A DNA stretch of 64,000 bases from Chamaesiphon sp031376885 (GTDB lineage Bacteria > Cyanobacteriota > Cyanobacteriia > Cyanobacteriales > Chamaesiphonaceae), in the NCBI GenBank assembly GCA_031376885.1, contig JANMEL010000286.1, positions 1 to 64,000 of the forward strand, given 5' to 3'. The translations under genes were made by a program, and so were the position numbers. A model generated the notes under the pieces. That model had not been told where the DNA came from. It did no database searches and saw nothing but the letters and a program-made list of their open reading frames with translations. Of this stretch, positions 26,406-34,289 are shown in pieces. The first letter of the stretch is position 1; the number at the start of each line of letters is the position of its first letter.

Positions 26406-26651
26406 ATGTCTGAGTTAACGATCGATATTAGCGAAACTACCCATAAAACTCTACTCCAGTTAGCTCAATCATCTGGGGACGATTTGGTGACGATTATGGA
26501 TCGAGCAGTAGAAAACTATCGCCGATATGTTTTTCTGGTTCAAGCCGATCGTGCATTCGCTACATTGAGACAAAATAAAGAGTTATGGCAAGAAGAGATC
26601 GCTGAAAGACAAGCATGGGATCTGACGATCGCCGATGGAGTAATTGAATAG
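26406..26651 (+). CDS. antitoxin of MazF-type module
   Basis: An 81-aa protein with a ribbon-helix-helix-like N-terminus (LTIDISETTHKTLLQLAQSSGDDLVTIMDRAVENYRR) and an acidic, Trp-containing tail that would wrap the toxin. Its stop overlaps the toxin GTG by one base (TAGTG), so translation is coupled. The module lies between two direct copies of the icd 5' region. Confidence 0.8.
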   Translation: MSELTIDISETTHKTLLQLAQSSGDDLVTIMDRAVENYRRYVFLVQADRAFATLRQNKELWQEEIAERQAWDLTIADGVIE

Positions 26652-26992
26652 TGGCACAAATTACTAGAGGTGAAATATGGTTAGTAGATCTCAATCCATC
26701 CAAAGGACACGAACAAGCAGGAAAACGACCATGTTTAATTATCTCAGTCGATCTGTTTAATCAAGGTGCCGCTGGATTAGTTGTCGTATTACCAATTACC
26801 TCCAAAGAAAAAAGCATCCCTTTTCATGTCGAGATTGCCCCAAATAATGGTGGACTGAAAGTTAAAAGCTTCATTAAGTGTGAGGATGTTCGTTCGATTT
26901 CAGTAGAGCGGCTCGATAAATGTTGGGGCACCGTCTCATCAGACATATTAATAGCAGTAGAAGATAGATTGAGAATTTTAATGGGGCTGTAG
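26651..26992 (+). CDS. MazF/PemK family mRNA interferase toxin
   Basis: A 113-aa endoribonuclease toxin with ITRGEIWLVDLNPSKGHEQAGKRPCLIIS at the N-terminus and SFIKCEDVRSISVERL in the second half, both PemK/MazF signatures. It cleaves mRNA unless bound by the antitoxin encoded just upstream. Start GTG at 26651. It is one of two MazF-type modules in the window (the other is at 61.3-61.9 kb). Confidence 0.9.
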   Translation: MAQITRGEIWLVDLNPSKGHEQAGKRPCLIISVDLFNQGAAGLVVVLPITSKEKSIPFHVEIAPNNGGLKVKSFIKCEDVRSISVERLDKCWGTVSSDILIAVEDRLRILMGL

Positions 26993-27009
26993 CAATAATT
27001 ATCGATCTC

Positions 27010-27300
27010 TAAATGCGGCGATAATCCGCCCAGCCAAAGAAATATCCCTACTTGCGTGCCTTCTTAGGCAATCGTTACATTCGCCATCTTGGGAAATACC
27101 TCGACGATCGGCAAGAATGAATAAGTTGCCAAAGCTGGAGCTTTATCGGTAAGGGTGTAGACGATTTTCGAGGGTTGGGCTGCCTCCTGTGAGCGGAGTC
27201 GAATAGTCATGGCTGTTGTTGGTATGGTGCGGGAGCGTGTCGCGGCGACTCCAAACCATCATTTTGACATCTCTTGGGGATTTGGTGGTAGTCTAGTTAG
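27010..27300 (-). pseudogene. icd N-terminal and upstream-region fragment
   Basis: About 260 bases match the 5' end of icd plus its leader (equivalent to 25998-26259): the codons for AGRIIAAF, FLPIVEVFPKMA and KIVYTLTDKAPALATYSF, followed by the leader with GGTATGGTGCGGGAGCGTGTCG. It carries indels and stops. Together with the C-terminal fragment at 23.1 kb it shows a second icd copy once existed or was split here. Confidence 0.85.
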
Positions 27301-27337
27301 CGAAATGGGTAATCATAATAATAGAGGCTGAAAAAAT

Positions 27338-27607
27338 ATGCGAAATTCGGAAAAGAAACTGAGAGAAGCATTCGATCTCGTAGCCGATTCACTTGTAGCT
27401 GCTGGTTATCCAGAGAGAGTTCAATGTGCTTATGAATTGGTTGATGCTAATGAATCTGCTATCGCTTTGGAGATAATGTGTAGCAATTTGTATGAATTTG
27501 ACTGCCATATTCCGGCAAGAGCATATGAATTATTGGCTGAAGCTGGAGTTAATATGAATGTCGATAGTGACTATTGGGAAACACTCAAACCCTTAGTTAC
27601 CAAATAG
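27338..27607 (+). CDS. MafI-like immunity protein
   Basis: An 89-aa helical, acidic protein that fits the MafI/CdiI-like immunity family: leucine-rich helices, CAYELVDANESAIALEIMCSNLYEFDCHIPARAYELL. Such proteins neutralise polymorphic toxins delivered by MafB or CDI systems. No toxin gene is nearby (the TpsA locus lies 26 kb away and has no obvious C-terminal toxin), so this would be an orphan. Identification is by pattern recall. Confidence 0.6.
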   Translation: MRNSEKKLREAFDLVADSLVAAGYPERVQCAYELVDANESAIALEIMCSNLYEFDCHIPARAYELLAEAGVNMNVDSDYWETLKPLVTK

Positions 27608-27629
27608 ATTACATCGATCGATTTAGTTA

Positions 27630-27735
27630 AAATTATGCTGGGCTATAATTGAGATCGCTCTTAATGGTCGATCGATCCTCATTCGATCGAATCAGTTAAA
27701 ATTATGTCAGATTGAATTTGCGATCTTAATACTCG
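27630..27735. repeat. TTAAAATTATG/CTCTTAATACTCG repeat, first copy
   Basis: A segment with GTTAAAATTATG, GAGATCGCTCTTAAT and ...CTTAATACTCG occurs twice here (27626 and 27688) and again at 28564-28612 upstream of the next mini-repeat. The copies next to the mini-repeats are in the same relative position, so the composite (unit plus mini-repeat) was duplicated on both sides of xisHI. Confidence 0.55.
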
Positions 27736-27759
27736 TTGGCGTAGCCTCTCCTTTGGAGA
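27736..27759 (-). repeat. mini-repeat copy (24 nt) at CG/ATC
   Basis: The exact reverse complement of the 22775-22798 copy. Between CG and ATCG, so its removal restores CGATCG. Confidence 0.9.
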
Positions 27760-27763
27760 ATCG

Positions 27764-28099
27764 CTAGCCAACTGCATATTCGGTAAATTGACGCTTAAAA
27801 GGAGAGTGAAAGCCAACTACAATATCGGTCTTAGCAACTCCCATTTCTACAAGCTCCGCCGGAATATCATTCTCGGTACCATTGTGCTGGAGCCAAATTT
27901 TTCCATCTTTAATATCGAGATGTAAAATGCAACCATAGATTCGGCGATCGTCATGCCAACCAACATGTACTAATTGATAACTATGTCTAACAGTATCAAA
28001 AATAAGCTCTGTATCAACTGTTGGATCGTCACCACTCAAAACAGCATAATCTTGGAGAAGTTTCTGTACAATTGTAGAATATTGGATTAAGTTAGCCAT
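27764..28099 (-). CDS. xisI: XisI-like protein
   Basis: A 111-aa protein with the XisI signature (YSTIVQKLLQDYA, YQLVHVGWHDDRRIYGCILHLDIKDGKIWLQHNGTE, VGFHSPFKRQFTEYAV). In Nostoc/Anabaena XisH and XisI are needed for excision of the fdxN element with XisF; but homologous pairs are numerous in genomes without such elements. The pair may be a DNA-related toxin-antitoxin-like module. The gene overlaps xisH by 13 bases. Confidence 0.9.
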   Translation of the reverse strand: MANLIQYSTIVQKLLQDYAVLSGDDPTVDTELIFDTVRHSYQLVHVGWHDDRRIYGCILHLDIKDGKIWLQHNGTENDIPAELVEMGVAKTDIVVGFHSPFKRQFTEYAVG

Positions 28100-28503
28100 T
28101 GCTCGATGACCTCTTGTTGGGGTTTATAGATGATTAATTTTAGTTGTTGACTATGAATGATTCCTTGGGCAAGTTGAGTAGCAAAAAATGAGGTGTAAGC
28201 GTCCATTGGTACCGCAAGATAGAGAACATATTCGGGATATTGTTCTGCTAAGAGGATGCGATAACTAATGAATTGTCCAAGCGCAGTATGAAATTCGGTG
28301 ACGGCAGAGTTTTTCAAAAAGCTTTTAACTTCAAATGCAATTTTTTGTCCCTCACGTTCTGCTGCGAATACTTTTTCGGCTCCTAAATCAATATACAGGT
28401 TGCCTAGTTCATAGCGAAGGATTAGGGGATCGTGAGTAATAGTCCAACCATCTTTTTCTAGAGCATGGCGAACGACATCATGGAACGTATCTTTTCTCGA
28501 CAT
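28087..28503 (-). CDS. xisH: XisH-like protein (PD-(D/E)XK nuclease-like)
   Basis: A 138-aa protein with the XisH signature DTFHDVVRHALEKDGWTITHDPL, LYIDLGAEKVFAAEREGQKIAFEVKSFL and FHTALGQFISYR. The D...ExK pattern in the latter part is that of PD-(D/E)XK nucleases. It is the first gene of the xisHI pair. No XisF-type recombinase or fdxN is visible in the window, so nitrogen-fixation excision is unlikely here. Confidence 0.9.
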   Translation of the reverse strand: MSRKDTFHDVVRHALEKDGWTITHDPLILRYELGNLYIDLGAEKVFAAEREGQKIAFEVKSFLKNSAVTEFHTALGQFISYRILLAEQYPEYVLYLAVPMDAYTSFFATQLAQGIIHSQQLKLIIYKPQQEVIEQWLT

Positions 28504-28612
28504 CTCTAAAGATAGATAAATCTGAGATCGATCTTAACACTAGATCGATCCTCTGTCCCTCGAATCAGTTAAAACTACCCTAGATTGAAATTGAGATCGC
28601 TCTTAATACTCG

Positions 28613-28636
28613 TTGGCGTAGCCTCTCCTTTGGAGA
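28613..28636 (-). repeat. mini-repeat copy (24 nt) at CG/ATC
   Basis: Identical in sequence and flanks (ACTCG...ATCGC) to the copy at 27736-27759; part of a larger duplicated unit. Confidence 0.9.
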
Positions 28637-28738
28637 ATCGCTTGACAAGCCCTCTCTTTTTGAGAGATAATCATTGGGTCTGAGTATAACTGTCAAGACT
28701 TAATGCACTTAATCTCGATAGCAATGATAAGTGGAAAA

Positions 28739-28966
28739 ATGACCCTTACTTTTAACCGAGAGCAATATGCTCAACTCTTGACAAAGTATCAACATAAAGT
28801 GATTGAAACAGAGCAAGAGTATCGTAAAGCTCTAACAGTAGTAGAATATTTTGTATTTAAAAAAGAGCGGACTTTAGAAGAATTAGCATTGTACGATCTA
28901 GCGATCCTGCTAGTCAAAGACTATGAATCTAAAATTTGTTCGATGGATGATTGGCGAATTATGTGA
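28739..28966 (+). pseudogene. truncated HigA/antitoxin-like protein
   Basis: A 75-aa ORF starting MTLTFNREQYAQLLTKYQHKVIETEQEYRKALTVVE, the recognisable N-terminal half of cyanobacterial HigA-like antitoxins. In full-length relatives a helix-turn-helix domain follows after about residue 65; here the reading frame ends with SMDDWRIM and the next gene's region begins. So the DNA-binding half is missing. It may be non-functional or a bare toxin-binding half. A longer ORF starting at 28703 exists but family members start at this ATG. Confidence 0.55.
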
Positions 28967-29007
28967 TAATTACTGAGCCAGCCGCAGACATCCCCATTCT
29001 CAATAAA

Positions 29008-30762
29008 ATGGCAGGTAGCCCTATTCAAATTTTAGTAGTTGAAGCCGATCCAGTGATGCGAGCGGGCTTGAGTGCCTGTATACAGCGGTTTGCAGATTAT
29101 GTGCAAGTAGCGGCTGAAGCGGAAACTGGATCTAGTGCGTTACTGGTACTAAGGGAACGGATGGGAACAAATGTTACAATCGACCTAGTTCTACTCGGAC
29201 TGTCTCCAGATTATAGCAGCCAACAGTTATCGGCGATGCTCCAGGGGAGCAGCTCCGCCAACGATTTTTGTCAGCAAGTCAAAACTATCGATCCAAATTT
29301 ACCGATCTTGTTGTTGAGTGCGCCCCAAGATCCCCATCTACAGGGACTATTCGCCATTGGGATTGAAGGTTGCTGCCTTCGGGGTACGTCGATTGTTGAT
29401 TTGGTAGAATATATCCGTCAAGTCGCTGCTGGTAAAACTATTTGGGCACCAGAAATTCGCCAACAGTTGTCGCTCTCTAACGATCCTAGCGTTACCAATG
29501 CCGGAATTCTAGGCAATTCTGCGGCAAAGAGGCTCCGCCAACGAATTCAATCTGCTGGTTTACAACAGATCGAAACAGCATTAACAGGGCTAAATACCGC
29601 GCTGGCTTCCCCGCAAATTTCGCACCTAGAGCGATCGATTTTAGCTGGGCGTAGACGAGAACTAAATGCAGCGCGTTGGCTCGTTAAAAGGGTATTAGCC
29701 ACCTCACAGCCGCAACTCGAACCACTGGCGCAACCACTGGATCTAAATCGCCAATCTGTCCTTAAATCTGGCGAACTCACGACTACCAACACTGGCGCAA
29801 TTACGCCCAAAGCTTTACAAGCAGGGATATTCGATCGGATTGCTGCCAAATTGCAATTCAATCTCGAAAATCTAACACCTACGCCATTAGAGATCGATCT
29901 ATTAAGATTGGATAAGAAGCGAGAACTATACTATTTAATTTTGCGCCAATTTGAAGGACTCTTGGACGAGTTGCGTTTTTCTGAAGTTACAGTCGATGGA
30001 TTACCAGCCAAACAGTCGATGATTTGGCAAGACTTGTGGGCATCGGTGACGACTGATTTTTTTGGGAGATATTATAATATCTCAAGTACAGATATTTACC
30101 GAGAAATTGTGCCGACTTTATTACAAGATCGGCAGATAGTCCAAACTGAGATTTTGGCTAAAATTCCCCAAACGATCGAGTTATTAAATTATTTCCTATT
30201 TCAGACACCATTGACAATCGACAGTATCAGCTATGCTGCCGATACTCAGATCGCCGCAGATCGGGCTGGTGACTTATTAGAAAATCTCACAATTCATCTA
30301 GCAAATGCTGTCATCCAACCATTGCTAAATTACTTTGGCAATTCCGACGAGATTAAATCGCGCTTTTTCGATCGGCGGTTACTTTCCACCCGTGAAATCG
30401 AGCGGTTTCGGAACGATCTATCTTGGCGTTATCGGATCGATCGCTATTTTAGCGAACCTCAAGCGATCTTTGAAAGTAAATATTATCTGTTTACATTTAC
30501 CAATTACGGGATCGAACGCATTGCTATTTACGCACATCGCCCCCAAGAATTAGAGCATCTTTCAGGGCTTGCCCTCACAGTAACTCTAGCTCTAGAAACA
30601 CGAGACGCGCTCTCCCCCCGTTTGAAATCTGCTACCACCCTGATTGGTAGTGCTATTGTCTACTTACTCACCGAAATTATCGGTCGTGGGATCGGTTTAA
30701 TCGGTCGCGGCGTAATTAAAGGAGTTGGTAATATTTGGCAAGAAAGTAATCGTCGTCGTTAA
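29008..30762 (+). CDS. DUF3685 family protein with N-terminal receiver-like domain
   Basis: A 584-aa cyanobacterium-specific protein. Residues ~1-150 resemble a response-regulator receiver (IQILVVEADPVMRAGLSACI, LPILLLSAPQD, VEYIRQVAAGKTIWAPEI) and the remainder is the DUF3685 domain, ending in a Gly-rich hydrophobic tail. Homologues are plastid-envelope/thylakoid associated, with no agreed function. Two mini-repeats (29238-29261 and 29518-29541) add eight codons each in frame, the first in a loop of the receiver-like domain. The ATG at 29008 is preferred to a TTG at 28951. Confidence 0.8.
   Translation: MAGSPIQILVVEADPVMRAGLSACIQRFADYVQVAAEAETGSSALLVLRERMGTNVTIDLVLLGLSPDYSSQQLSAMLQGSSSANDFCQQVKTIDPNLPILLLSAPQDPHLQGLFAIGIEGCCLRGTSIVDLVEYIRQVAAGKTIWAPEIRQQLSLSNDPSVTNAGILGNSAAKRLRQRIQSAGLQQIETALTGLNTALASPQISHLERSILAGRRRELNAARWLVKRVLATSQPQLEPLAQPLDLNRQSVLKSGELTTTNTGAITPKALQAGIFDRIAAKLQFNLENLTPTPLEIDLLRLDKKRELYYLILRQFEGLLDELRFSEVTVDGLPAKQSMIWQDLWASVTTDFFGRYYNISSTDIYREIVPTLLQDRQIVQTEILAKIPQTIELLNYFLFQTPLTIDSISYAADTQIAADRAGDLLENLTIHLANAVIQPLLNYFGNSDEIKSRFFDRRLLSTREIERFRNDLSWRYRIDRYFSEPQAIFESKYYLFTFTNYGIERIAIYAHRPQELEHLSGLALTVTLALETRDALSPRLKSATTLIGSAIVYLLTEIIGRGIGLIGRGVIKGVGNIWQESNRRR
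29238..29261 (+). repeat. mini-repeat copy (24 nt) in frame in DUF3685 gene
   Basis: GCTCC, AGG, GGAGCAGCTCCGCCAA, between GAT and CG. It replaces codons of ...SAIDF... by ...SAMLQGSSSANDF.... Deleting it restores GCGATCGAT. Confidence 0.85.
29518..29541 (+). repeat. mini-repeat copy (24 nt), diverged, in DUF3685 gene
   Basis: Begins TCTGC and ends AAGAGGCTCCGCCAA, between AAT and CG. Deletion changes LGNSAAKRLRQRIQ to LGNRIQ in frame. Left flank is AAT, not GAT. Confidence 0.6.
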
Positions 30763-30769
30763 TCATAAT

Positions 30770-30861
30770 AGGGGATAGGGGATAGGGAATAGGGGATAGG
30801 GGGAATTTAGGGGTGAAAACTGTATTGAAAATGATTGTACTTTTACTTTCGCAGGAGGTCT
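30770..30861 (+). repeat. heptad-rich dispersed repeat, one terminal inverted repeat
   Basis: GGGGATA/GGGAATA heptads (30771-30800) followed by a segment matching the reverse complement of 46728-46800 and ending CTTTCGCAGGAGGTCT (30846-30861), one terminus of the MITE-like element. The other terminus is missing. Confidence 0.75.
30853..30858 (+). promoter_or_regulatory. Shine-Dalgarno supplied by repeat end
   Basis: AGGAGG, six bases before the ATG at 30865. It belongs to the repeat terminus, so the element donates the ribosome-binding site. Confidence 0.6.
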
Positions 30862-30864
30862 AAT

Positions 30865-31227
30865 ATGCAAAGAACTCGTCTTAGTACTCTATTCGATCGA
30901 CTATTTCAGCAATTTACCCAGTGGGGTCAAAATCCTTGGCGGCGACTGTCGATCGTTATTATTAGTCTGTTGATGGGCAATTTTCTAGCTAGCATAGTTT
31001 CCACAACTACTGGGCAAAAAGCCGAGTTAGACATTACAGTTGCCCTAATTCTATTGACGATCGTCGAGACAGTTAGTTGGCTCACTTATGGTAGCAATTT
31101 TGGTCGTCGTCGCCCCGATTCTGGAGCTATATTGGGTGAGCGTCCGCTGTGGATTGCTATCCTAAATAGCCTCAAGCTGGGCTTGATTTATGGTCTATTT
31201 GTTGAAGCATTTAAGCTGGGGAGTTAG
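30865..31227 (+). CDS. DUF565 (Ycf20-like) membrane protein
   Basis: A 120-aa protein with two or three hydrophobic segments (LSIVIISLLMGNFLASIV; LDITVALILLTIVETVSWLTYG; ILNSLKLGLIYGLFVEAFKLG) and the family motif RRLSIV. Ycf20 homologues occur in plastids and cyanobacteria and are linked to non-photochemical quenching in algae. The ATG at 30865 is chosen because of the strong AGGAGG; a longer ORF starting 30835 covers repeat sequence. Confidence 0.85.
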   Translation: MQRTRLSTLFDRLFQQFTQWGQNPWRRLSIVIISLLMGNFLASIVSTTTGQKAELDITVALILLTIVETVSWLTYGSNFGRRRPDSGAILGERPLWIAILNSLKLGLIYGLFVEAFKLGS

Positions 31228-31315
31228 CACAAATTATCTTGTGGTATAGATCGCCAAAGGTAAGGCTAGACCTAATAAAACACCAACCAATCATCATCGA
31301 TCGCTAATTTCTCCA

Positions 31316-34279
31316 ATGGCATTATTAAACCCACCGTCAGTTAAAACTCCAAATCGATACTGGCGATCGCTAGTTGTCATCCTCGTGCTGGGACTAATCG
31401 TCGAAATTGGGGCGCGTCTGGGTGCAGAAATATTATGGTTTCAGGAGCTAGGCTACCTGCCGATGTATTTGCTGCGGCTGGTTACACAGGGGCTATTAGG
31501 CATAGTTGTATTTACGATTACGACAGTCTATTTGCTCTGGAATTTAGCCCTAGCCCAACGGCTGAAGCCTCCCAATCCATCATCAGATCGTCAAGCCATT
31601 TCGCTCTCCAGCCGTCGCCCCCTGAGTCTTCGATGGCTGCTACCTTTGACACTAATTTTGAGCCTGCTAGCGATCGCGATGTTGGTTCACTATGGTCGGA
31701 TGGCGATGAGTCAATGGTCTGTCAATCCCGATTTGCCCAGTGTAGTTCCACCTGCACCAGTTTTGCTGCGTCCAGAATTATGCTGGAAATTGACCACACA
31801 GCTCCTATTCAATGGTTGGGTGACTGTTGGGGTCATAGTTCTGGCGATCGCCATCCTCATCTATCCACGCTGGTTGCTGCGATCGATCGCGCCGATCTTG
31901 AGTATGTTCATTGCTGGGGTGCTGTCTCGTCAGTGGATGCGGATACTTCCCCTATTTCAAGCTACTGCTTTTAACAGCAGCGATCCCGTTTTTGGCAAAG
32001 ATATTAGTCTGTATGTATTTAACCTCCCAGCGATCGAACTGCTGGAATTCTGGCTGATGGGCGGCTGTTTAGCTGGATTTATTGTTGTCCTCCTGACATA
32101 TTTACTAGCTGGCGATAGCTTGAGTCAAGGGCGGTTTGGGGGATTTTCACGCCAGCAGCAACGCCACCTGTTTGGAGTCGGCGGAATGTTGATGCTAGTT
32201 GTGGGTTTTAGCTATGAGATTAGCTGTGCTGAGTTGCTGTATTCACCCCGTGGCGTGTCCTATGGGGCTAGTTATACAGATATAACGGTGCAATTGCCAG
32301 CTTATGAGGTGTTGAGCTTTGTAGCCCTGGCGATCGCGGGCTACTGCTGCTGGGGAGCTATTTCTGCTCGCCGTCATCTGGTGGGGTGGAAGTTTATTCT
32401 CGTAGCAATCGGTTTGGCTCTGGTGCTGGCGATCGCCACTAGCACTATTTTACCCATAGCAGTCCAGTCGCTGCTGGTGCAACCGAACGAATTAGCACGA
32501 GAAACACCCTATATTCAACGCACGATCGAAATGACGCGCAAGGCATTCGGGTTAGACAAGATCGATGCTCAAACTTTCGACCCCCAAGACAATCTCACCG
32601 AGCAAACAATTCAGGCAAACGATCGCACAATTCGGAATATTCGGCTCTGGGATAAAGAACCCCTGCTTGATACCAATCGCCAACTCCAACAGATTCGCCT
32701 TTACTATCGGTTTCCCGATGCCGATATCGATCGCTATCTTTTAGCTAGGGAACCGCCAACCGCCAGCCCAAACACACCAAATCCCCCAGCAAAAATCGTT
32801 CCAGAACCCCAACAAGTCCTGATTTCGGCACGAGAACTAGAATATACCGCCGTCCCCAAGCAAGCCCAAACCTGGGTCAACAAACATCTGATCTATACTC
32901 ACGGGTACGGTTTTACGCTCAGTCCAGTCGATCGGGTGGCTCCAGATGGATTACCGGAATACTTGGTCAAAGATATCGGTATTACCCAAGGGAGTCCCCT
33001 GACTACCTCCAGCGCAGCCGTGCGGCAGAGCATCCCGATCGGTCAACCCCGCATCTACTACGGGGAAAATGCCAATAGCTACATCATGACTGGCACCAAA
33101 GTCAAGGAATTAGACTATCCCAGCGGCAATGATAATGTTTATAACGTCTACGATGGGCGCGGCGGGATTAATATTGGTACACCGTGGCGGAAACTGCTAT
33201 TTGCGAAGTACTTAAATGACTGGCGGATGGTGTTGACACCGGAGTTTTTGCCAGAAACTAAACTGCTGTTTCGCCGTAACTTGAATCGACGAATTCGATC
33301 GATCGCCCCATTCTTGAGATACGATAGCGACCCTTATTTAGTAGCCGCAGATGGCAGATCCAACCCGAAAAATCCCCAAGATCCCAGTTATTTATACTGG
33401 ATTGTTGATGCTTATACCACTAGCGATCGCTATCCTTATTCTGATGTAGGTAAAGAAGGAATCAATTATATTCGCAACTCAGTTAAAGTAGTCATCGATG
33501 CTTATCATGGCTCAGTCAACTTTTATATTACCGATCCTCGCGATCCGATCGTCACTACTTGGGCGAAGATTTTTCCCGATTTATTCAAGCCGCTCAGTGC
33601 CATGCCCGCGAATTTACGCTCGCACCTCCGGTATCCCGCAGACTTCTTCAAAATCCAATCAGAGCGGTTGATGACTTACCATATGACCGACCCCCAGGTA
33701 TTTTACAATCGGGAAGATCAGTGGCAAATTCCCACCGAAGTCTACGGCGATAAACCCCGCCTAGTAGAGCCTTATTATCTGATTACCAGTTTACCTACCG
33801 TCCCCTTTGAAGAATTCATTCTGCTGCTGCCATATACACCCCAACAACGGACAAATTTGGTTGCATGGTTAGCCGCCCGTTCCGATGGTGAAAACTATGG
33901 CAAATTATCACTCTACACCTTTCCGAAGCAACGACTCATCTATGGCCCCGAACAAATCGAAGCGCGAATCAATCAAGATCCAGAAATTTCTCAACAAATT
34001 TCTCTATGGAATCGTCAAGGTTCGAGAGTCATTCAGGGTAATCTTTTAATCGTGCCGATTTCCGTTGCCAAAGGTGCTACCAATCGGCAATCGCTACTAT
34101 ATGTCGAACCCCTCTATCTAGAAGCAACTCTAAATAAACTACCAACTTTGATTCGGGTAATTGTCGCTTATGAAAACCGGATTGTGATGGCTCAAACACT
34201 CCAACAAGCATTGACAGCTATTTTCAAAACATCCCCAACACCTGCACCACCACCGATCGTTCGTCCTGTTATTGATTAA
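31316..34279 (+). CDS. UPF0182 family large membrane protein
   Basis: A 987-aa protein: about seven membrane segments in residues ~20-375, then a large extracytoplasmic domain with the family motifs TPYIQRTIEMTRKAFGLD, YWIVDAYTTSDRYPYSD and FLLLPYTPQQRTNLVAWLAARSDGENYGKL. The Pro-rich C-terminal tail (SPTPAPPP) is normal. UPF0182 (COG1615) is conserved in cyanobacteria and actinobacteria with unknown function. It ends just before the 257-bp tandem array. Confidence 0.9.
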   Translation: MALLNPPSVKTPNRYWRSLVVILVLGLIVEIGARLGAEILWFQELGYLPMYLLRLVTQGLLGIVVFTITTVYLLWNLALAQRLKPPNPSSDRQAISLSSRRPLSLRWLLPLTLILSLLAIAMLVHYGRMAMSQWSVNPDLPSVVPPAPVLLRPELCWKLTTQLLFNGWVTVGVIVLAIAILIYPRWLLRSIAPILSMFIAGVLSRQWMRILPLFQATAFNSSDPVFGKDISLYVFNLPAIELLEFWLMGGCLAGFIVVLLTYLLAGDSLSQGRFGGFSRQQQRHLFGVGGMLMLVVGFSYEISCAELLYSPRGVSYGASYTDITVQLPAYEVLSFVALAIAGYCCWGAISARRHLVGWKFILVAIGLALVLAIATSTILPIAVQSLLVQPNELARETPYIQRTIEMTRKAFGLDKIDAQTFDPQDNLTEQTIQANDRTIRNIRLWDKEPLLDTNRQLQQIRLYYRFPDADIDRYLLAREPPTASPNTPNPPAKIVPEPQQVLISARELEYTAVPKQAQTWVNKHLIYTHGYGFTLSPVDRVAPDGLPEYLVKDIGITQGSPLTTSSAAVRQSIPIGQPRIYYGENANSYIMTGTKVKELDYPSGNDNVYNVYDGRGGINIGTPWRKLLFAKYLNDWRMVLTPEFLPETKLLFRRNLNRRIRSIAPFLRYDSDPYLVAADGRSNPKNPQDPSYLYWIVDAYTTSDRYPYSDVGKEGINYIRNSVKVVIDAYHGSVNFYITDPRDPIVTTWAKIFPDLFKPLSAMPANLRSHLRYPADFFKIQSERLMTYHMTDPQVFYNREDQWQIPTEVYGDKPRLVEPYYLITSLPTVPFEEFILLLPYTPQQRTNLVAWLAARSDGENYGKLSLYTFPKQRLIYGPEQIEARINQDPEISQQISLWNRQGSRVIQGNLLIVPISVAKGATNRQSLLYVEPLYLEATLNKLPTLIRVIVAYENRIVMAQTLQQALTAIFKTSPTPAPPPIVRPVID

Positions 34280-34289
34280 TCGAAGAAGT

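Noticed and set aside
27764..28503. fdxN excision system
   Set aside because: XisH and XisI are present, but no XisF-type recombinase and no nif genes are in the window; the pair is common in non-diazotrophs.
21700..28970. prophage or integrative element
   Set aside because: No integrase, structural phage genes, or att-flanking tRNA; the region is a mosaic of small modules.
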